From: Thiotrichaceae bacterium
GTDB lineage: Bacteria; Pseudomonadota; Gammaproteobacteria; Thiotrichales; Thiotrichaceae
DNA: 8,679 nucleotides
Assembly (NCBI GenBank): GCA_027030285.1
Contig: JALVFC010000390.1
Span: 1-8,679, forward strand
Direction of reading: 5' to 3'
Position numbers and translations under genes: made by a program. Under the pieces are notes generated by a model. It had not been told where the DNA came from, searched no databases, and worked only from the letters and a program-made list of their open reading frames with translations. Below are positions 5,847 to 8,679 of this stretch, piece after piece. How positions within the stretch are numbered: the stretch's first letter is position 1; every line of letters begins with the position of its first letter.

Positions 5847-7133
5847 CTATTCGGTTTTGATAATTTTCAGGTCATCAAACCATATGTCGCCTCTTACACG
5901 GCTTTCTACAGAGTTTTCACCTGCTAAGATCAGGTACAGTTTTTGTGCTTTACAGTCAGGTCTTTGCGGGACGGTAAAATTGAAATGTCCTTCTTTCCAG
6001 TCATAATCACCACTTAAAAGTTCACTGGAGGTAATATTCATGGATTCGTTTTCTGTTTCTTTATTTTTAAAGCAGTCCACTCTCCATTTGAGACCAGCTA
6101 ATGATTCAAGATTGGCTCTACTTTGAAAGCTAAGGCTGTAGTTGCCAGGTGTTAGTACAAGGTATTGCCTAATAAATCCCCAGTAGTCATCAATCCATGT
6201 GTTGAAGGCAATTCTTAAGCTCCTAAGACCCTCTTTTTTGCTATAGGTATCGAAATAAACCTGGATATTGTTTTTATCAGTAAGCATCCAGTTGAATTCT
6301 TCATTAATATATCTGCTTTCAAAACTACCATCGTAAATTAACCCTGCAAATTCGGCCTTGTCATCAGGTAGTGCTTTTTCCCAGATGTCATGCGCTTTTT
6401 GCCAGTGGTTTTCACTGATTAGTTTAGAAATGTAGAGCTGCCTGTTTTTCTTATCCGTATTACCATTTAGTCTGGCTTGCTGATAAAAGCGTTCCACTGC
6501 TTCCAGATTGTTCGGCTGCTTGACCATATATTGAAAAAATTCACTCCACCAGGAAGGAGGGTTAGCATGATAGGGTTGGAAAAGCTGGCTGGAGTTTTCA
6601 TATTGAGCTAGCTTGTTCAGAACAGGAAATATTCTGGTTGCTGCCCGGCTGGAAGCAAAATATTCACCTTGAGGTTGTTGTTGCAAAACAATATTCCAGG
6701 CTTTCATAGCCTTTTCAATATTATTGTTTTTGACCCAGAAGTCAGCTACTAGCCAGATAGAAAGGTCATGAGCTGGCCAAAGGTGTGCAGACAACTGCGC
6801 GGCTTGTGTGGCCAGCCCGGTATGTTTTTCCTGATCAAGAACCATCATCAAAATAGACATTGCCATACCACTGGAAGGGTTGTTGGCCAGTGTTTCAAGT
6901 GCTTGGGTTTTGGCAATATCATAATTTCCCTGAGTATATTTCTGCCATGCTATCTGTTCATGCGCATAAGCATGCCGTGGATTAACTTTGATGACCTGCA
7001 TCAGTTCATCAAGCCTGGGTTCTGGTCTGGTAAGGATGGATACAGGAATACCTTCGCTGATACTTAATAGGCGAATCAGTAATACCAGGCCGATACAGAC
7101 GGCAGTAACTTTAATGAGAAGTGATTTTATCAT
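5847..7133 (-). CDS. Membrane-anchored TPR protein with C-terminal carbohydrate-binding-like domain
   Basis: This 428-residue protein has an N-terminal membrane anchor (about 5-24: a lysine, then a hydrophobic run), which would place the rest in the periplasm. Residues about 38-260 are helical TPR-like repeats, for example AYAHEQIAWQKYTQGNYDIA and WLVADFWVKNNNIEKAMKAW. Residues about 265-427 look like a galactose-binding-like or CBM beta-sandwich: it opens with YDGSFES (267-273), has LRSLRIAF (303-310), VLTPGNYSLSFQSRA (326-340), and ends in GDIWFDDLKI (415-424), the typical closing strand of such domains. C354 and C394 are candidates for a periplasmic disulfide. It is the first gene of a two-gene operon with the Wzy_C-type protein 14 bp downstream. 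Similar TPR proteins accompany ligase-like proteins in exopolysaccharide loci of other proteobacteria; the role is not established. I infer a glycan-binding scaffold for the ligase. The ATG at 7133 has a weak upstream AAG. Confidence 0.8.
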   Translation of the reverse strand: MIKSLLIKVTAVCIGLVLLIRLLSISEGIPVSILTRPEPRLDELMQVIKVNPRHAYAHEQIAWQKYTQGNYDIAKTQALETLANNPSSGMAMSILMMVLDQEKHTGLATQAAQLSAHLWPAHDLSIWLVADFWVKNNNIEKAMKAWNIVLQQQPQGEYFASSRAATRIFPVLNKLAQYENSSQLFQPYHANPPSWWSEFFQYMVKQPNNLEAVERFYQQARLNGNTDKKNRQLYISKLISENHWQKAHDIWEKALPDDKAEFAGLIYDGSFESRYINEEFNWMLTDKNNIQVYFDTYSKKEGLRSLRIAFNTWIDDYWGFIRQYLVLTPGNYSLSFQSRANLESLAGLKWRVDCFKNKETENESMNITSSELLSGDYDWKEGHFNFTVPQRPDCKAQKLYLILAGENSVESRVRGDIWFDDLKIIKTE

Positions 7134-7222
7134 TCTGACTTGGATGTGGATTTTTTAGTTAGCCCATAAGTCCTAAACGTGAACTTACCCAGTGATTTAA
7201 CTTGCAATTTGGAAACATTAGA

Positions 7223-7251
7223 AGTATAAAATCTAGCTATTATAACCACAA
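7223..7251 (-). promoter_or_regulatory. Candidate sigma70-type promoter for the TPR-ligase operon
   Basis: On the minus strand TTGTGG (7246-7251) is followed after 17 bp by TATACT (7223-7228, 5/6 to the -10 consensus). An overlapping TATAAT on the same strand (7239-7244) is an alternative -10 but lacks a good -35. Transcription would start around 7216, leaving a leader of about 80 nt before the ATG at 7133. Confidence 0.45.
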
Positions 7252-7260
7252 ACTGGATCA

Positions 7261-7290
7261 TAATTCTACGGGAATAGCGAACAAGAATTA
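7261..7290. promoter_or_regulatory. 7-bp inverted repeat in the divergent control region (candidate operator)
   Basis: TAATTCT (7261-7267) and AGAATTA (7284-7290) are perfect reverse complements 16 bp apart, just upstream of the candidate minus-strand -35 element. The position suits an activator or repressor of the TPR-ligase operon, possibly shared with the divergent lipoprotein gene. Binding is inferred from position and symmetry only. Confidence 0.3.
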
Positions 7291-7403
7291 CAAAGGTAGT
7301 GAGTATGTATACAGAGAGGCTTAATATAAACCAATTCGTTGATAATGCTTCTTTTAAAACGAGCGAGCATATGGTGGCTACTTAATCTGCTGGATGTCGT
7401 GTA

Positions 7404-7421
7404 TTCTTGTCCATTCAAGAA
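7404..7421. promoter_or_regulatory. TTCTTG-N6-CAAGAA inverted repeat upstream of the export lipoprotein promoter
   Basis: TTCTTG (7404-7409) and CAAGAA (7416-7421) form a perfect 6-bp inverted repeat with a 6-bp spacer. It ends 32 bp upstream of the candidate -35 of the plus-strand lipoprotein gene, a usual activator position. It may be chance; no regulator can be named. Confidence 0.3.
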
Positions 7422-7453
7422 AGAAGCTTTTGTCTTCTGGCCGGTTCTATTAT

Positions 7454-7482
7454 TTGATTAATGGCGTAACCCCGACTATAAC
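7454..7482 (+). promoter_or_regulatory. Candidate sigma70 promoter for the export lipoprotein gene
   Basis: TTGATT (7454-7459; first four bases match the -35 consensus) and TATAAC (7477-7482; 5/6 to the -10) are separated by exactly 17 bp. Transcription would start near 7489, giving a leader of about 28 nt that includes the ribosome-binding site. Confidence 0.6.
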
Positions 7483-7504
7483 TAGATTTAAATTCACAAT
7501 ACTA

Positions 7505-7509
7505 AAAGG
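7505..7509 (+). promoter_or_regulatory. Ribosome-binding site fixing the lipoprotein start at 7517
   Basis: AAAGG ends 7 nt before the ATG at 7517. The same frame is open further upstream to an ATG at 7394, but that start would put 41 residues before the lipoprotein signal peptide and lies upstream of the candidate promoter, so it is rejected. Confidence 0.7.
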
Positions 7510-7516
7510 TTCACAA

Positions 7517-8257
7517 ATGAAGCAGTGTCATATAAAAATTTTCATGCTCATAGCACTTGGGTCAACTGTCGCATTGTCAGGATGTAGTTCCTCGGGGACA
7601 AGTATGGGTGATTCGTCACCTTCTTCTGCTGGAGATGGTAATGTCTCTGAAAAAGGCATCTTTTCCAGTTTGTCAGAATTACATTACACGCCGACAGCTG
7701 AAGGTGCATATAAAATAGCTCCAAACGATTTAATCTCTATCAATGTTTTCAGAGTAGCCGAGTTATCAGGCAAGACCCGGGTTGATCAAAATGGGCGAAT
7801 TTCTCTACCGTTAGTCGGTGTGATGCAGGTTGCCGGATTAACTCAACAGCAACTAGAGAAAAAGTTAGCCCAGAAGCTATCTCAAACCTATTTGCAAAAT
7901 CCGCAAGTGAGCGTGTTTGTTGAAGAACAGACTAGTAAGGAAGTTACGGTGGGTGGAAGGGTCAAAAAAGCGGGCGTCTTCCCTCTCAAAAGTGCAACAA
8001 CGGTGTCACAGGCTATTGCCATGGCAGGTGGTTTGAGTGAGTTAGCTGATCCGTCCAAGGTGGTACTATTTCGCCCAATGAACAACGGGCACTTTAAAGC
8101 TTATCACCTGAATCTAAAGGCTATTCGGGAAGGTAAGATGCGTGATCCCTATATTCAGGGTAAAGATCAGGTCATTGTGCATGAGTCTGGCTCTAGGGTA
8201 TGGCTTGGTAGAGTGTTAAGTGCTACCAGAGGTCTCATTTCACCGTTTAGTCTGTAA
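7517..8257 (+). CDS. Short Wza-family polysaccharide export outer-membrane lipoprotein
   Basis: This 246-residue lipoprotein has signal peptide 1-22 ending in lipobox LSGC, with lipidated C23. The +2 serine is compatible with sorting to the outer membrane. A Ser/Gly-rich linker (24-45) precedes a Poly_export domain (about 64-135: YKIAPNDLISINVFR, DQNGRISLPLVG, LQNPQVSVFV) and one SLBB domain (about 142-222: VTVGGRVKKAGVFPL, TTVSQAIAMAGGL). The C-terminal segment VWLGRVLSATRGLI (228-241) is amphipathic and could be the membrane-spanning helix seen in Wza. Family members form octameric outer-membrane channels for capsule or exopolysaccharide. It is much shorter than E. coli Wza (379), with one SLBB rather than two, like GumB/EpsE-type short exporters. 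It is transcribed alone, divergent from the TPR-ligase operon. No co-polymerase or kinase gene follows; the next gene is convergent. Confidence 0.93.
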   Translation: MKQCHIKIFMLIALGSTVALSGCSSSGTSMGDSSPSSAGDGNVSEKGIFSSLSELHYTPTAEGAYKIAPNDLISINVFRVAELSGKTRVDQNGRISLPLVGVMQVAGLTQQQLEKKLAQKLSQTYLQNPQVSVFVEEQTSKEVTVGGRVKKAGVFPLKSATTVSQAIAMAGGLSELADPSKVVLFRPMNNGHFKAYHLNLKAIREGKMRDPYIQGKDQVIVHESGSRVWLGRVLSATRGLISPFSL

Positions 8258-8267
8258 TATTCTTGCT

Positions 8268-8300
8268 CTGGGCAGGTTGCTAATAGAGTTTCCTGTCCAG
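8268..8300 (+). terminator. Candidate hairpin downstream of the export lipoprotein gene
   Basis: CTGGGCAGG (8268-8276) pairs with CCTGTCCAG (8292-8300) as nine base pairs including one G-U, with a 15-nt loop, starting 11 bp after the lipoprotein stop. The following TTGTGCTCC is only weakly T-rich, so factor-independent termination is uncertain. Confidence 0.35.
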
Positions 8301-8330
8301 TTGTGCTCCAGAAGCAAATATGAGCAGGTT

Positions 8331-8345
8331 GAGTAGTTACTACTC
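8331..8345. repeat. Short palindrome GAGTAGT-T-ACTACTC
   Basis: This is a perfect palindrome of 7 bp per arm around one base. A folded RNA would use about 5 bp with a 5-nt loop. Its left part reads TTGAGTAGTTAC (8329-8340), which resembles the ends of the inverted-repeat segment at 3439-3606. Whether this is a shared element end or coincidence is not clear. Confidence 0.3.
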
Positions 8346-8368
8346 CTGAGTACTAACAAAATTCTCAA

Positions 8369-8384
8369 ACCCAGTGTCCTGGGT
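8369..8384 (-). terminator. Candidate terminator of the GNAT gene
   Basis: ACCCAG (8369-8374) and CTGGGT (8379-8384) form a 6-bp stem with a 4-nt loop. On the minus strand it is followed by TTTGAGAATTTTGTT, a broken T-rich tail, 24 bp after the GNAT stop. The T-rich side indicates termination of minus-strand transcripts. The stem is short, so efficiency may be modest. Confidence 0.45.
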
Positions 8385-8408
8385 ATAAGCACCGTGGCTA
8401 TACTGTGG

Positions 8409-8679
8409 TTATGTAGTATCGATCTTTTTTTGCATCAGGTAGTGTTCTATCTCCCCATATAAACAATGTGAAGCCTTGACTATCTCATAGCCGTTTTTTT
8501 CATAAAATTCGGTTGCTGATTTTCGGCTATGCAGGATAATTTTTTGAGTGTCACTCTGTTTCAGAGATGATTCAAGTGAGCGGAGTATTGCACTTCCTAC
8601 ACCTGTTGCCTGAAAATCTTCAGCTACTGCCATATAGCGGATTTGTGCTGTAGCAGGGTTAACTTGATGTAGCCGTCCG
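8409..8679 (-). CDS. GNAT-family N-acetyltransferase, C-terminal 89 residues (runs off right edge)
   Basis: The frame is open to the right edge, so the N-terminal part is outside the window. The visible part begins GRLHQVNPATAQIRYMAVAE, the central strand of the GNAT fold, followed by the acetyl-CoA pyrophosphate-binding loop QATGVGS (Q/R-x-x-G-x-G/A type) and the helix AILRSLESSLKQ. The later strand and helix KIILHSRKSATEFYEKNGYEIV form the usual C-terminal GNAT region. An internal ATG at 8633 is not the start, because the IRYMAV strand and preceding residues are conserved-looking GNAT sequence. The acceptor substrate cannot be inferred. It is convergent with the export lipoprotein gene and probably unrelated to it in function. 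Confidence 0.88.
   Translation of the reverse strand, partial: GRLHQVNPATAQIRYMAVAEDFQATGVGSAILRSLESSLKQSDTQKIILHSRKSATEFYEKNGYEIVKASHCLYGEIEHYLMQKKIDTT

Noticed and set aside
4246..7166. 12-bp direct repeat TTAGTTAGCCCA at 4246-4257 and 7155-7166
   Set aside because: About two 12-mer matches are expected by chance in 8.7 kb, and the flanks do not extend the similarity.
7394..7516. Upstream extension of the export lipoprotein frame to an ATG at 7394
   Set aside because: It would add 41 residues before a normal lipoprotein signal peptide, has no ribosome-binding site and would start upstream of the best promoter. The start at 7517 has AAAGG at good spacing.
3439..8340. Composite element spanning GTAACTACTCA at 3439 and TGAGTAGTTAC at 8330-8340
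   Set aside because: The 11-bp inverted match would bracket the PepSY and polysaccharide genes, but several 11-bp inverted matches are expected by chance in a window of this size, and no target duplication or transposase is seen.
8631..8633. Internal ATG as start of the acetyltransferase
   Set aside because: The frame continues upstream to the window edge with typical GNAT residues (GRLHQVNPATAQIRY), so the gene is truncated by the window, not short.

Overview
The window looks like chromosomal DNA of a gammaproteobacterium, probably free-living. The best evidence is a PhoP/PhoQ-type two-component pair whose sensor matches the enterobacterial PhoQ layout (acidic periplasmic patch, DLAHSLKTPL phosphoacceptor motif, PhoQ-style N box), together with a proteobacterial MutS. 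The genus cannot be told from this sequence. The part from about 3040 rightwards looks more AT-rich and accessory than the mutS/phoPQ part (judged by eye, not computed).

Layout. (1) 1-3038, all minus strand: phoP -> phoQ -> mutS. phoP and phoQ overlap by 4 bp (ATGA). mutS follows 45 bp after phoQ and runs off the left edge, so only its first 293 codons are visible. (2) 3039-3794: about 750 bp without a convincing gene but dense in inverted repeats. These include an 8-bp palindrome upstream of phoP, clustered AGTGAT hexamers, and a 168-bp segment bounded by imperfect inverted repeats of about 31 bp that resembles a decayed MITE-like element. (3) 3795-4100, minus: a small secreted protein with a PepSY-like C-terminal half and a cysteine pair. 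(4) 4101-4473: AT-rich spacer ending in a strong hairpin that overlaps the stop codon of the next gene. (5) 4474-7133, minus: a two-gene operon, a membrane-anchored TPR protein with a C-terminal carbohydrate-binding-like beta-sandwich, followed 14 bp later by a polytopic O-antigen-ligase/Wzy_C-family protein. (6) 7134-7516: a divergent control region with a candidate promoter on each strand and two inverted repeats. (7) 7517-8257, plus: a short outer-membrane lipoprotein of the Wza/polysaccharide-export family. (8) 8258-8408: convergent spacer with hairpins. (9) 8409-right edge, minus: the C-terminal part of a GNAT acetyltransferase.

How the parts may work together (inference). The TPR protein, ligase-type protein and export lipoprotein sit around one divergent promoter region and look like the envelope-side half (polymerisation or ligation, then outer-membrane export) of an exopolysaccharide system. 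The usual partners (Wzc-type co-polymerase/kinase, Wzx flippase, glycosyltransferases) are absent here and would have to lie elsewhere. PhoPQ is an envelope and cation sensor in known bacteria. PepSY-like periplasmic proteins often lie near such sensors, so the small secreted protein may be a modulator of PhoQ. No CRISPR array, tRNA, rRNA, intact insertion sequence or origin was seen.
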